Assembly (NCBI GenBank): GCA_945889655.1
Contig: CAMDCH010000001.1
Coordinates: 1-45,116 of the forward strand
Origin: SHZT01 sp945889655
Lineage (GTDB): Bacteria > Gemmatimonadota > Gemmatimonadetes > Gemmatimonadales > GWC2-71-9
Direction of reading: 5' to 3'
DNA: 45,116 nt
Both the position numbers and the translations under genes were made by a program. The notes under the pieces were generated by a model. The model was not told the DNA's origin, did not search any database, and was given only the letters and a program-made list of their open reading frames with translations. This document shows positions 8,048 through 15,651 of the stretch, in pieces. Numbering within the stretch: position 1 is the first letter of the stretch; each line of letters opens with the position of its first letter.

Positions 8048-8185
8048 CAAGCGCTTGAAGCTGACGAGTGCTTTACCAGGAACAATTGCATTCGTGCCCG
8101 CCGCATTTGTTCAGACGGGGCACCAATCCACCCTCCTTGCGCCGCATGAGCCTGCGCTCGCAGCTTAAGCGCAACTCCGTTAGGC
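8042..8185 (+). other. attC: attC site 3
   Basis: The left core is GGCTAAC (8042-8048) and the right core GTTAGGC (8179-8185). The site is 144 bp long. The bases ending the cassette (GCTGCTGGCTAAC, 8036-8048) are the exact complement of its own left end at 7467-7479. Confidence 0.93.
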
Positions 8186-8192
8186 GGCAACA

Positions 8193-8564
8193 ATGCTCTC
8201 CAGGCCCACCCGCTGGCTGACCGTAGTTGGGGCGTTTTTCCTACTGAGCGCTTGCTACACCTGGCGTCCTGTGCCAATGACAGCCTTCGGACCTGAGTCC
8301 GTTGTCCGCGTCACTACGCAGGAAGGGGCCACGTTTCTCTTGCACGACAGCCGCCCGATTGGAGACAGTGTATGGGGCTGGATCGACACCGCACCCCGTC
8401 TTCGATCGGATACTGCCATGGCCCGGACAGCCCTACGGCAGTTGGAGGTTCAGCGCCTCCATGCCGGACGATCAATCGCTCTCGGAGCGGGAGTTGGGAT
8501 ACCCGTAGCCTTAGCCTTCGCTGCCCTCACGACCCGATGCTTGTTTGTCTGCGTCGAGTATTGA
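8193..8564 (+). CDS. cassette 4: small lipoprotein of unknown function
   Basis: This 123-aa protein has a lipoprotein signal (VVGAFFLLSAC, Cys at about residue 21) and ends in a hydrophobic segment (GAGVGIPVALAFAALTT). The middle resembles small exported Gemmatimonadota-type proteins with a beta-rich segment (VVRVTTQEGATFLLHDSRPIGDSVWGW), but I cannot name a family. The ATG lies only 8 nt after the right core of attC 3, leaving no room for a cassette-borne ribosome binding site, so translation would depend on attC sequence or be inefficient. Confidence 0.7.
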   Translation: MLSRPTRWLTVVGAFFLLSACYTWRPVPMTAFGPESVVRVTTQEGATFLLHDSRPIGDSVWGWIDTAPRLRSDTAMARTALRQLEVQRLHAGRSIALGAGVGIPVALAFAALTTRCLFVCVEY

Positions 8565-8569
8565 GTGCC

Positions 8570-8713
8570 GCATAACAAGCGCTTGAAGCCGACAAGCGCG
8601 TTACCCGGAACAATTGCATTCGTGCCCGCCGCATTTGATCAGACGGCGCACCAATCCGCCCTCCTTGCGCCGCATGAGCCTGCGCTCGCAGCTTAAGCGC
8701 AACTCCGTTAGGC
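8570..8713 (+). other. attC: attC site 4
   Basis: The left core is GCATAAC (8570-8576) and the right core GTTAGGC (8707-8713), with a 144-bp span. The cassette end GCCGCATAAC matches the complement of its left end GTTAGGCGGC with one mismatch, so this is an older or mutated cassette. Confidence 0.9.
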
Positions 8714-8719
8714 GGCGCC

Positions 8720-9120
8720 ACGACCGTAACCCACGCAGTCCGTTCATCGACGACGCGCGCGGGGCGCGCATTCTACGCCGCGGCAATCAGCACCGCCCTG
8801 GCTGTGGGTGCACTCCAGATGTACCGCGTCCGCGGAGGACTCTTGACCGACTACGGCGCCGACGTGTTCGGAACGGCGTGGCTGTACGCGATGACCCGTC
8901 AGGGCCGAACAATCATCCAGCGCGGTCGAACGACGGGCGCCACGAGCGCAGCGGCGATCGTCTTCGCGCTTTGTGCGCTCTCGAACTAGGTCAGCGGGTG
9001 CACCTCGTACCAGGCCACTTCGATCCGTACGATATAGTGGCGTATGGCGTAACCGTTGTCGCCTGCTGGGGCGTTGACCGACGTTTCCCCTTCGTTGAGT
9101 CGGCTAATTGCGTTGAGTGA
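8720..9120 (+). pseudogene. cassette 5: frameshifted small membrane protein gene
   Basis: Two reading frames join into one sensible protein. The first, open from the cassette edge, gives AFYAAAISTALAVGALQMYR, then LLTDYGADVFGTAWLYAMTR and SAAAIVFALCA, and stops at 8989. The second takes over around 8970-8985 with ALELGQRVHLVPGHFDPYDIVAYGVTVVACWGVDRRFP and ends at 9120. The ending resembles VanZ/DUF2809-type membrane proteins (ELxQ, then PGxFDPYDI before a helix). No ATG opens the first frame; ACG 8720 or GTG 8804 are the only candidates, so the start may be mutated too. I infer a decayed cassette gene; the family is tentative. Confidence 0.5.
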
Positions 9121-9132
9121 GGCCAATCAGGA

Positions 9133-9849
9133 ATGATGCAAGCACAATCTGTTTTCCTCTTACTCTGTATCACCATGTATGGCTGCGCTCACGGTGAGCG
9201 GCCTGCCGCTAACTGCAAATGGCCCACAGAAACGCCAGCCACGCTGAATCTCCGAGACCGCACCGATCAGAGACACCTCAGGGATGATGCGCTAAGAGCA
9301 GAGGATCTCGCGATTCGGTACGCCGATTCCGTCAATGCCCCGCATTCCGGACATTTCGAGGGATTCCTGGTCTACAATCAAACAAGAGACAGCTGCATGA
9401 CCGCCCTCTTCGACGCGGTTGCGCGGAACCACGCGGTACCTCCCGACGATGTTCGGACATCTCTTACGCGTCGTCCCGTCAGCGCGGATTTAGCCATAAT
9501 GCTCTCTTTCGCCATCTGCTATGCCTTCCTGGCCTACAGTATGAGTGGGCAATTGGCCCGTAACTTTCCATTCGAGGAAGGGTATGCCGCCCCTGTCGTG
9601 GCAACCATCGTGGCTTCAGTCGTGATCAGCTTGTCCGGGGTGTTGGTCGGTGAGTGGTATTCACTCGCCGCCGAGAACATTCGCGTTGGCAGTGGTCACC
9701 TGAGTTATCGAATCGGGCGCATCCCTTGGAATCAGCACCGGCCGGGGCTTTTCTTGATTGGTGTTGTTCTCTTTTGGCTGGTTGCGGCCATTCGCTATCG
9801 GCAGAGAAGCGAGCACATGGGTCGGCCCTCGCCACTTCGCGGACGTTGA
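9133..9849 (+). CDS. predicted membrane lipoprotein of unknown function
   Basis: This 238-aa protein opens with a short hydrophobic signal ending CITMYGC, compatible with a lipoprotein, followed by a hydrophilic domain with two further Cys. Its C-terminal half has about three membrane segments (AIMLSFAICYAFLAYS, VVATIVASVVISLSGVLVG, LFLIGVVLFWLVAAIRYRQR). No family recognised. The start is ATG 9133 or 9136. Its base composition is more AT-rich than its neighbours, as is common for integron cassettes. It lies between the decayed cassette 5 gene and the transposase remnant, so its own attC may have been lost. Confidence 0.6.
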   Translation: MMQAQSVFLLLCITMYGCAHGERPAANCKWPTETPATLNLRDRTDQRHLRDDALRAEDLAIRYADSVNAPHSGHFEGFLVYNQTRDSCMTALFDAVARNHAVPPDDVRTSLTRRPVSADLAIMLSFAICYAFLAYSMSGQLARNFPFEEGYAAPVVATIVASVVISLSGVLVGEWYSLAAENIRVGSGHLSYRIGRIPWNQHRPGLFLIGVVLFWLVAAIRYRQRSEHMGRPSPLRGR

Positions 9850-9860
9850 GGGCTGAGCGG

Positions 9861-10283
9861 TTAGGGATATAGCTGACAGATCACTCGTGGGACATCGCTA
9901 ACACCTGGTGTGACGGTGCTGACGGCCTTGGTGGTCCACGATCTTCCCTGGCGTTCGTCGAACCAGCCGAGCGTAACCATCCCGAAGGACACCGTCCAGA
10001 TCCCGTCGTCGATCTCTTCGAAGCCGATGTATTCCTCCGCCAGCAAGTGACTGACCGGGACGCGATGGGCGTGCCAGCGAATCCCGCCGTTGCGACTGAC
10101 GCGCCGGACTTCGAAGTGCGGCGGATACTCGAGGAGCGGCAGCCGGCGCGGATAGAGCCGCGGGGACGGGGAATAGAGGCGAATCGGCGGCCGCTGGCCG
10201 AGCGCTTCATGCGGTCGCTCGTAGTTGTAGTCAAACCGAAAGGCATCGAAGCGGCGCTGTTGGGCGCGGAGCGTCGCCTCGGC
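9861..10283 (-). pseudogene. 3' remnant of an IS481-type transposase
   Basis: Read on the minus strand, the frame gives a DDE integrase-core C-terminus: LRAQQRRFDAFRFDYNYERP, HEALGQRPPIRLYSPSPR, YPPHFEVRRVSRNGGIRWHA, then EEYIGFEEIDDGIWTVSFG. The YNYERPHEALG motif is diagnostic for the end of the rve domain in IS481/IS3-like elements. The catalytic Asp residues and the N-terminal HTH are missing. The 5' edge of the remnant abuts an attC that lacks its left half, so the IS insertion or a later deletion cut that site. About 30 bp of it recurs at 15621-15650. Confidence 0.82.
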
Positions 10284-10395
10284 CGAGTCGCGCTACCTGG
10301 AACAACTACATTCGTGCCCGCCGCACCTGATTGGACGGAGTACCAATTGCGCCGCACCAGCCTGCGCTCGCAGTTTAAGCGCAGCTCCGTTAGGC
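10284..10395 (+). other. attC: partial attC (right part) next to transposase remnant
   Basis: The sequence joins the attC pattern at about 10284 (CGCTACCTGGAACAACTACA) and keeps all later blocks through GTTAGGC (10389-10395). The left core and the GCTTGAAG block are absent, replaced by transposase sequence. It cannot fold a full attC stem. Confidence 0.85.
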
Positions 10396-10482
10396 GGCTG
10401 ATACGCGCTTTCCGCTACAACGATTTCCGCACGCATGGTGGCGGGCGGATAACGTGAAAGCAAAACAGAAGGAAATAGAATC

Positions 10483-11001
10483 ATGAAAATACAAATTTCA
10501 GTCGTTAAGTCGCTCGCTGTAGCAGTGACTCTAACAGCCCTTCTCGCCGCGACTTCCGTGCAAGCTGCTGCGCAGGTCGAGAAGAGTCTGTACGAACGGC
10601 TTGGCGGCGTCTTCGCGATCGCCGCGGTAGTTGACCACTTTAGCGACGCGGTGGTGAAAAACCCGATCGTCGGAAAGAATTCGACGAACCCAGCCCTCAG
10701 GAAATGGCACAGGGAGAACTTGAGCAGGCTGCCGGGCCTCAAGTTCATGCGAACCCTGTGGGTCTGTCAGGTCACGGGCGGGCCATTGAAATTCTCGCCA
10801 ACAAAACCGGGAAGGACTGAATTGGGTCTTGAGGAGGCGCATCGCGATCTCAAAATCTCGCCAGCAGAATTTGACGAGGTCGCGGCCGAGCTAAGTCGCT
10901 CGCTTGACTTCGCCAAAGTGCCTGCGCGTGAGAAGGGAGAAGTCCTCTCCGCTTTCGCAGCGCATAAGGACGAGGTAACGGCTGGCTACAAGGCGAAGTG
11001 A
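10483..11001 (+). CDS. cassette 6: exported truncated-haemoglobin-like protein
   Basis: This 172-aa protein has a signal peptide (residues 1-28, ending SVQAAA) and a group 1 truncated-globin-like domain. It shows YERLGGVFAIAAVVDHFSDAVV at the start, a central VCQVTGGPLKF and the proximal His in LEEAHRDLKIS. Group 1 globins bind haem and react with oxygen or nitric oxide; most are cytoplasmic, so the signal peptide is notable. An AAGGA lies about 9 nt before the ATG. The gene sits in a cassette bounded by the cores at 10389 and 11356. The globin call is good; the ligand is unknown. Confidence 0.82.
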   Translation: MKIQISVVKSLAVAVTLTALLAATSVQAAAQVEKSLYERLGGVFAIAAVVDHFSDAVVKNPIVGKNSTNPALRKWHRENLSRLPGLKFMRTLWVCQVTGGPLKFSPTKPGRTELGLEEAHRDLKISPAEFDEVAAELSRSLDFAKVPAREKGEVLSAFAAHKDEVTAGYKAK

Positions 11002-11085
11002 TTACCGGGCACGCGCGTTTCAAGTCGCTGATTCGTGCCACTGGGGTCAGCGAGCGCTCGGATCCAACCCGGGCAGGAAGACCAG

Positions 11086-11343
11086 ATGCCAAAAACGCGA
11101 GCCGAGCGAACAAAAGGGCGTGGTATGCCGCCGACTAAGCGGGCGTTGAAGGGGGCGCAGAAGCTCGGCCGCCAGGATCCCGAGCGCGGCGTTACGAGCC
11201 GCGCTCGCAAGCGAAAACAGGGCGCGGAGGCGGTCCCCGACCCTCGGTACGGCGGCCGTCCGGGGCGAAAGCATTCGAAATGGGGTCCACCGAAAGAAAA
11301 GCTGAGTCCCAGGCAGAAGAAGGCCGCGCGCGCGAAGAACTAG
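11086..11343 (+). CDS. cassette 6: small Lys/Arg-rich basic protein
   Basis: This 85-aa protein is made almost entirely of basic and small residues (KTRAERTKGRGMPPTKRALK, later KLSPRQKKAARAKN). It has no hydrophobic core and resembles histone-like or plasmid-stabilisation-type basic proteins only in composition. ATG 11086 is preferred over the upstream 11035 start because AGGAAG (11075-11080) lies 5 nt before it. It is the second gene in the globin cassette. Function unknown; nucleic-acid binding is a guess from charge. Confidence 0.55.
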   Translation: MPKTRAERTKGRGMPPTKRALKGAQKLGRQDPERGVTSRARKRKQGAEAVPDPRYGGRPGRKHSKWGPPKEKLSPRQKKAARAKN

Positions 11344-11355
11344 CGGCACCGCGCG

Positions 11356-11504
11356 GCCTAACATGCGCTTGAAGCTGGCGAGCGCTCCCAAGTAAGGAAC
11401 TATTGCGTATGAGCCCGCCGCATTTGATCAGACGGCGCGGCACTCAACCCTCCTTGCGCCGCAACAGCCTGCGCTCGCAGCTTAGAGCGCAAATCCGGTA
11501 TGCC
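11356..11504 (+). other. attC: attC site 6, degenerate right end
   Basis: The left core GCCTAAC (11356-11362) is intact and followed by the usual GCTTGAAG block, AACTATTGCGT, CTCCTTGCGCC and a CTTAGAGCGC variant. The right core has decayed to GTATGCC (11498-11504) and does not fit GTTRRRY, so recombination at this junction would be impaired. Confidence 0.8.
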
Positions 11505-11587
11505 GACGGAGGAGGACCGCGGCGAGCATCGTGCCGCGTCGCGCGACTTAGACAACGCCTGACCCGTCCGCCGCGAGTCGCCCAGAA

Positions 11588-12076
11588 CTACTTCATCGCG
11601 ACCACGTGCTCCACGAACTGATCGACGGCGATCTCGGTGCCCTGGTAAAAGCCCGACGTCTTGTTTGTCTCGAGATCCGCTTCATTCCGGTGCAGCGCCG
11701 TGAAGACGTAGCGGGTGCCGGTTCCCACGGTTTCCATCGTAACGATGGCCGTGATCGGAATGTCGTCAAAGACAGCCGGGCGGTAGCCGGGGAACAACAT
11801 GGAGGTCCAGACAAGTCGCTCCATCGGAATAACTTCCAGGAAACAGCCGAGGTTGGGAACCTCCTGACCGCCTGCCACCGCGATGTTGATGCTGAAGATG
11901 CCGCCCGGTCGCAAATCCATTTCGGTTCGGGCCACACGCCCCCAGGACCTGGGCATGTACCACTCTTTCAGATGCTCCGGTTTCGTCAACGCTTCCCAGA
12001 CAAGCCTCGTGGGAGCGTCGATGAACCGTTCGATACCGAAATCCAGCTTCGGATTGATCGTGAATTGCTTGCTCAT
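11588..12076 (-). CDS. SRPBCC/AHSA1-family protein
   Basis: This 162-aa protein has the START-like (Aha1-C/AHSA1) pattern: IERFIDAPTRLVWEALTKPEHLKEWYMP near the start and a final amphipathic helix (GTEIAVDQFVEHVVAMK). It probably binds a hydrophobic ligand. The ATG at 12076 overlaps the stop of the ArsR regulator by 4 nt, the classic ArsR-SRPBCC operon. The longer start at 12142 would run into the regulator gene and is rejected. It lies on the minus strand, against the cassette direction. Confidence 0.88.
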   Translation of the reverse strand: MSKQFTINPKLDFGIERFIDAPTRLVWEALTKPEHLKEWYMPRSWGRVARTEMDLRPGGIFSINIAVAGGQEVPNLGCFLEVIPMERLVWTSMLFPGYRPAVFDDIPITAIVTMETVGTGTRYVFTALHRNEADLETNKTSGFYQGTEIAVDQFVEHVVAMK

Positions 12077-12414
12077 GACCCTGATTCCTTCTCCTTGAGC
12101 TGTTTGACGTATTGGTCGAACCGGTCCAGTCGAGCTTCCCACAACTGACGACGCGCGGTCAGCCAGTCTTCAACGACCTTGAACCGTTCGGGCACGATCT
12201 CATACGTCCGCACACGCCCGTGCTTTTTCGACCTCACCAGTCGGCTCTGTTCGAGCACCGCCAGGTGCTGCACAAACGAGGGGAGTTGCATGTCGAATGG
12301 TGCCGCCAGCTCGCTGACTGTGGCTGGTCCGACAGACAGTTGCTCCAGGACCTTCCGCCGAGTCGGGTTGGACAAGGCATAGAAAACACCGTCAGCGACT
12401 GCGGATTGAACCAT
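12073..12414 (-). CDS. ArsR-family transcriptional regulator
   Basis: This 113-aa winged-helix protein contains FYALSNPTRRKVLEQLSVGPATVSELAAPFDMQLPSFVQHLAVLE followed by the wing SRLVRSKKHGRVRTYEI. It lacks the metal-binding Cys box of ArsR/SmtB, as expected for the SRPBCC-linked subfamily. It is the first gene of a two-gene operon and probably represses its own promoter in the 12415-12500 gap. The protein has the normal length. Confidence 0.92.
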   Translation of the reverse strand: MVQSAVADGVFYALSNPTRRKVLEQLSVGPATVSELAAPFDMQLPSFVQHLAVLEQSRLVRSKKHGRVRTYEIVPERFKVVEDWLTARRQLWEARLDRFDQYVKQLKEKESGS

Positions 12415-12499
12415 TTCAACACCAGTCGATTGGTTGGGGTGCCCGATCTGACGGAGAGACTATATCGCCGGTCAATACTAAGGTCAAGACATAAGTATT

Positions 12500-12557
12500 G
12501 TCGCTTCCTTGCGCTGGCGCAGCCTGCGCTCGCAGCTTAAGCGCAACTCCGTCAGGC
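12500..12557 (+). other. attC: attC remnant (right third)
   Basis: The blocks TCCTTGCGC, AGCCTGCGCTCGCAGCTTAA and GCGCAACTCC are intact, and the right core reads GTCAGGC (12551-12557), one base from consensus. The left two thirds are missing. It lies immediately before the ASCH gene. Confidence 0.8.
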
Positions 12558-12566
12558 CGCAGGTCA

Positions 12567-12851
12567 ATGCTATTCGTCAAAGCGTTGCGAGAGCGGGTCC
12601 GCAGTGGAGAGATCACCTGTAGCGTTCGGCTTTGGCAGCGGCCGCACGTCAGGGTCGGTGGCCGATACTCCCTGGCACCAGGAGAGATTGTAGTGACGTC
12701 TCTTCTTGAAATGTCCCTGGACGACGTCACCCCTGCACTCGCCCGCCGTTCGGGTTTCTCGGGAGTCGTGGAACTCCTCAAGATCGCCAGGCATGGACGC
12801 GGGCGGCGCGTGTTTCTTGTCGAATTCCGCTACGTGCGAAGAAAACGCTGA
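12567..12851 (+). CDS. ASCH-domain protein, likely former cassette gene
   Basis: This 94-aa protein has an ASCH-like fold: FVKALRERVRSGEITCSVRLW, then GRYSLAPGEIVVTSLLEMSLDDVTPALARRSGF with a C-terminal VFLVEFRYV strand. ASCH domains are predicted RNA-binding or nucleotide-modifying modules. The ATG at 12567 is 10 nt after the attC right core, a spacing like cassette 4, so I infer it entered as a cassette. No attC follows it. The longer start at 12498 lies inside the attC and is rejected. Confidence 0.75.
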   Translation: MLFVKALRERVRSGEITCSVRLWQRPHVRVGGRYSLAPGEIVVTSLLEMSLDDVTPALARRSGFSGVVELLKIARHGRGRRVFLVEFRYVRRKR

Positions 12852-12890
12852 TGGCTGCGTTGCTCGGCAGCCATCAGTGTTTGTCCGCGG

Positions 12891-14171
12891 CTATGGTGCC
12901 ACGTGAGCGAACACGGCGATACAACCCTTGCCCTTCACGTTGAATTGCGCGCACGCCGTGTTATCGGTCGTGGGGTCGGCGATCTGCGCGGCGTTGACCT
13001 GCACGACGGCGAATATGTGATTGTTCTTTTCAAACGCCGTGGGGTTCGTGGCCCCTGGAGCGGGCACATTCTGCAGCCACGTGTTGGTCACCGCATCGAT
13101 AACGCCGAGTGACGTGACGCCAGTGACGGCGTCCGCTCCCGTCACGTAGAAGCGCTTGTCGCCGGGATTGTACCAGGTCTCATTGCCTCCCCCGACCTGG
13201 GTAATGACGGTCAGGACCTTGCCGGTTCTCGCATCCATGATGACCGGCCTGCCGCATCCCGGTATGATCATGTGCCCGTCGGGTCCCAGCGCCGGATCGT
13301 TGATGCCCAGCTGGACGGTGCCGGTGAGCACCCCGCAATCGATCACCCACTTGTCTTCGATGGCCCGCGTCACCGGGTTGATGACCGCGACGTACTGCGG
13401 GCTGACGACGACGCCCCCGACAATCCTTCCGGTCACCGCGGAAAGCAGGCGGCGCGACTCGGGGTTCCACAGCGGCGCTTCCTGGTTGCCGGCACCCTCA
13501 AACGTGACCGTGCCCTGGATCGTATAGGGAGGCACGGCGGAAATGAACGTCGCATAGGGATCGAGGGCCGCATGGGTGCCGCCGACCGCGAGGGGCGCAG
13601 GCGACTGGACGAAGACGAGCTTGTGCTCGGGATCGTAGGTCATTTCGTTGGTGCGTCCACAGTAGCGAGTGGTGGCCGTTCCGCCGTCACACGCCGGGAT
13701 GCTGACGTCGATGGATGCGAGAATCTGCATGGTGTTGTTGTCCACCACGCGCACCATGCTATTGCCGTCCGAGACGAACGACGTGTTGTTCGGGGTGAAC
13801 GTGATGCTGCTGGGTCCGTTGCCGTTGGTGGTGGGGGTGCCGCCCCCGGCCGTCGCGTTCCCCGCGAAGCCGGTCACCCGGCCCAGGTAGGTGTTGTTCT
13901 CGGCATCGATGATGTCCACCCCGGCGTTCGATACGTCCGTCAGATAGTATCGCATGCTGCCGAGGTAGGTGCCGTGCGAGACCTGCGTGGCGTCGACCCA
14001 GGACTTGGTACCGCTGCCGATAGGGTTGCCCGGAACCGTGATCACGGCGATGAGGGCGACCGGGTCGGTCACCTTGGCTGGTGCGTCCCCGTTCTCGAAG
14101 ACCATGCAACCCGGAGAGAGCGCCGTGATGAAGATGAACAGGAAGGCGAGAAATCGCTGAGTAGGCTTCAT
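12891..14171 (-). CDS. exported beta-propeller lipoprotein
   Basis: This 426-aa protein has a lipoprotein signal (LSPGC, Cys about residue 22) followed by repeated propeller-type strands of the YVTN/SMP-30 style. Examples are VDIIDAENNTYLGRVTGF, MVRVVDNNTMQILASIDV, YVAVINPVTRAIEDKW and LGVIDAVTNTWLQNVPAPG. Four to six Cys are spaced so that disulfides are likely (for instance ACDGGTATTRYC and the end CAQFNVKGKGC). No enzyme motif is visible; similar proteins are surface-attached and of unknown role. It is followed closely on the same strand by an upstream outer-membrane-type protein gene, and the two may be cotranscribed. Confidence 0.7.
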   Translation of the reverse strand: MKPTQRFLAFLFIFITALSPGCMVFENGDAPAKVTDPVALIAVITVPGNPIGSGTKSWVDATQVSHGTYLGSMRYYLTDVSNAGVDIIDAENNTYLGRVTGFAGNATAGGGTPTTNGNGPSSITFTPNNTSFVSDGNSMVRVVDNNTMQILASIDVSIPACDGGTATTRYCGRTNEMTYDPEHKLVFVQSPAPLAVGGTHAALDPYATFISAVPPYTIQGTVTFEGAGNQEAPLWNPESRRLLSAVTGRIVGGVVVSPQYVAVINPVTRAIEDKWVIDCGVLTGTVQLGINDPALGPDGHMIIPGCGRPVIMDARTGKVLTVITQVGGGNETWYNPGDKRFYVTGADAVTGVTSLGVIDAVTNTWLQNVPAPGATNPTAFEKNNHIFAVVQVNAAQIADPTTDNTACAQFNVKGKGCIAVFAHVAP

Positions 14172-14230
14172 GACGAACCTCCTGCGAAGGCCGATACCGC
14201 TGTGCCAACGAATCTCATACCAGGCTCAAC

Positions 14231-14974
14231 TCAGATCCCGGGGACGATGGGCACCCCGAGTCCGGGAATCTTGAAGGTGTAGTGGAGGCCGAGGCCCACC
14301 ACGAGCGTCTCACGCTTCTGAAGGGTGACGATCCCCGACGTCTTCCTGCTGAACATTGACCAATCCAGGGCGGCGTGCAGGCCGAACCCCAGGGGGAGGC
14401 CCAGGTTCACCCCGCCGGAGAGTCCGTACCCCGTCTGCGTAGCCGAATTGTCGCCGGAGGAAACCGCGTTGAGCTGTACCCGGGCTGCCGCCCAGGGCGA
14501 CAACGACACTCCCGGGGTCGGCACGTTTACCGCCGCGCCAACGCCCAGCGGCACGCTGATCGTCGTGGTCGAAAACGGCCCGCTGACCTGCTTCAGGTAA
14601 CCCACGCCGGCCTGAACGCTCACCGAGACTGGAACGAGGGGGCCCCCGAAGACCTTGAGCGCGGCATTGCCCATGAACTGTTTTTCCTTGTTCAGCGTGA
14701 TGTACTTGGGATCGTAGGTTGCGGCGCCCACACCGACGGTCAACATCGGCAGGCCGAGGGATACTCGCCCGCCAAACGCCGTGGGTTTGGTGGTGGTGTT
14801 GATGCCGTCGAGCCTGGTGCGGGCCGCCTGTCCGAAGTCACCCGCGATGGTGAGTCCGATGCCCCCCTTCGGGGAGAAATACACCGGAAGATTCTGCAGC
14901 TGCGCCGCTGCCGGGTGGGCAGCGAAGATCACTCCCAGCCCCGCCAGAAGGACACGGGCTGCAAGGTGCTTCAT
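14231..14974 (-). CDS. outer-membrane-like beta-barrel protein of unknown function
   Basis: This 247-aa protein begins at ATG 14974 with an AAAGGAGGG ribosome binding site just upstream, followed by a signal peptide ending PAAAQ. The rest alternates polar and hydrophobic residues with many Gly (TVGVGAATYDP, VSVQAGVGYLKQ, YGLSGGVNLGLPLGFGLHAALDW) and ends with a short barrel-type strand. These features suggest a small outer-membrane barrel. No specific family recognised. The longer start at 15019 is unsupported. Confidence 0.65.
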   Translation of the reverse strand: MKHLAARVLLAGLGVIFAAHPAAAQLQNLPVYFSPKGGIGLTIAGDFGQAARTRLDGINTTTKPTAFGGRVSLGLPMLTVGVGAATYDPKYITLNKEKQFMGNAALKVFGGPLVPVSVSVQAGVGYLKQVSGPFSTTTISVPLGVGAAVNVPTPGVSLSPWAAARVQLNAVSSGDNSATQTGYGLSGGVNLGLPLGFGLHAALDWSMFSRKTSGIVTLQKRETLVVGLGLHYTFKIPGLGVPIVPGI

Positions 14975-15104
14975 GTTGACCCTCCTTTCACGTGAGATTC
15001 GCGAAACCAGGGCGCGCATTCAACATGCGACTCGAGGCGATGCCGCGCCAGTCCTTGGGCCACAGATATGACCGATGGCCCTTTGCTGCTATTATCGGCG
15101 TCGA

Positions 15105-15617
15105 ATGAGAATCATCGGCGGGACGTTCGCGGGACGGGACCTCGTGTCTCCGAATGACTTCCGCGTTCGGCCGACCGCGGAGCTGGTACGCGCCGCCATG
15201 CTGGAGGGTCTCGCGCCGCTCGTGAAGGGTGCCCGTATCCTCGACCTCTTTGCGGGCACCGGCGCGCTCGGACTCGAGGCGCTGTCACGCGGCGCTGCGA
15301 CCGCGGATTTTGTCGAGACGAGAGGTTCGAGTCTTCACGCGCTCAAGGCGAATATCGCGCTGCTGCGCATGCGGAAACGGACACGCGTGTTCAAGAAGGA
15401 CGCCCTCCCCTTCGCCGCCGCGCTCGAGGCAAACAGCTACGACATCGCCTTCGTCGATCCGCCCTACGAGTCCCGGATGCTGGACCGGGTGATCGAGGAG
15501 TGGCTCGTGACCCGATTCGCGCCTGTCCTGGTCGCTGAGCATGCGAGGACGCACGCGTTGCCACCTGGAGCGAGGCGACGGCACTTCGGCGATACGACGG
15601 TGAGTGTCTACAAGTGA
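15105..15617 (+). CDS. rsmD: 16S rRNA (guanine966-N2)-methyltransferase
   Basis: This 170-aa enzyme matches RsmD: start MRIIGGTFAGRDL, RVRPTAELVRAAM, the SAM-binding motif LDLFAGTGALGLEALSRG and the catalytic motif IV FVDPPYES. It methylates G966 of 16S rRNA during 30S assembly using S-adenosylmethionine. The ATG at 15105 is chosen because the family begins with MRIIGG. The normal length is about 180-190 aa. It is a backbone housekeeping gene lying between integron remnants. Confidence 0.93.
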   Translation: MRIIGGTFAGRDLVSPNDFRVRPTAELVRAAMLEGLAPLVKGARILDLFAGTGALGLEALSRGAATADFVETRGSSLHALKANIALLRMRKRTRVFKKDALPFAAALEANSYDIAFVDPPYESRMLDRVIEEWLVTRFAPVLVAEHARTHALPPGARRRHFGDTTVSVYK

Positions 15618-15620
15618 TCA

Positions 15621-15650
15621 TTCGTCGAACCAGCCGAGCGTAACCATCCC
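15621..15650 (+). repeat. 30-bp copy of transposase-remnant sequence
   Basis: These 30 bases are identical, in the same orientation, to 9954-9983 inside the IS481-type transposase remnant. Four bases separate them from the rsmD stop and they end just before the next ORF. They mark a recombination or deletion scar between the two parts of the broken array. Confidence 0.85.
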
Positions 15651-15651
15651 T

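Noticed and set aside
9860..9866. GTTAGGG as an attC right core
   Set aside because: None of the conserved attC blocks precede it.
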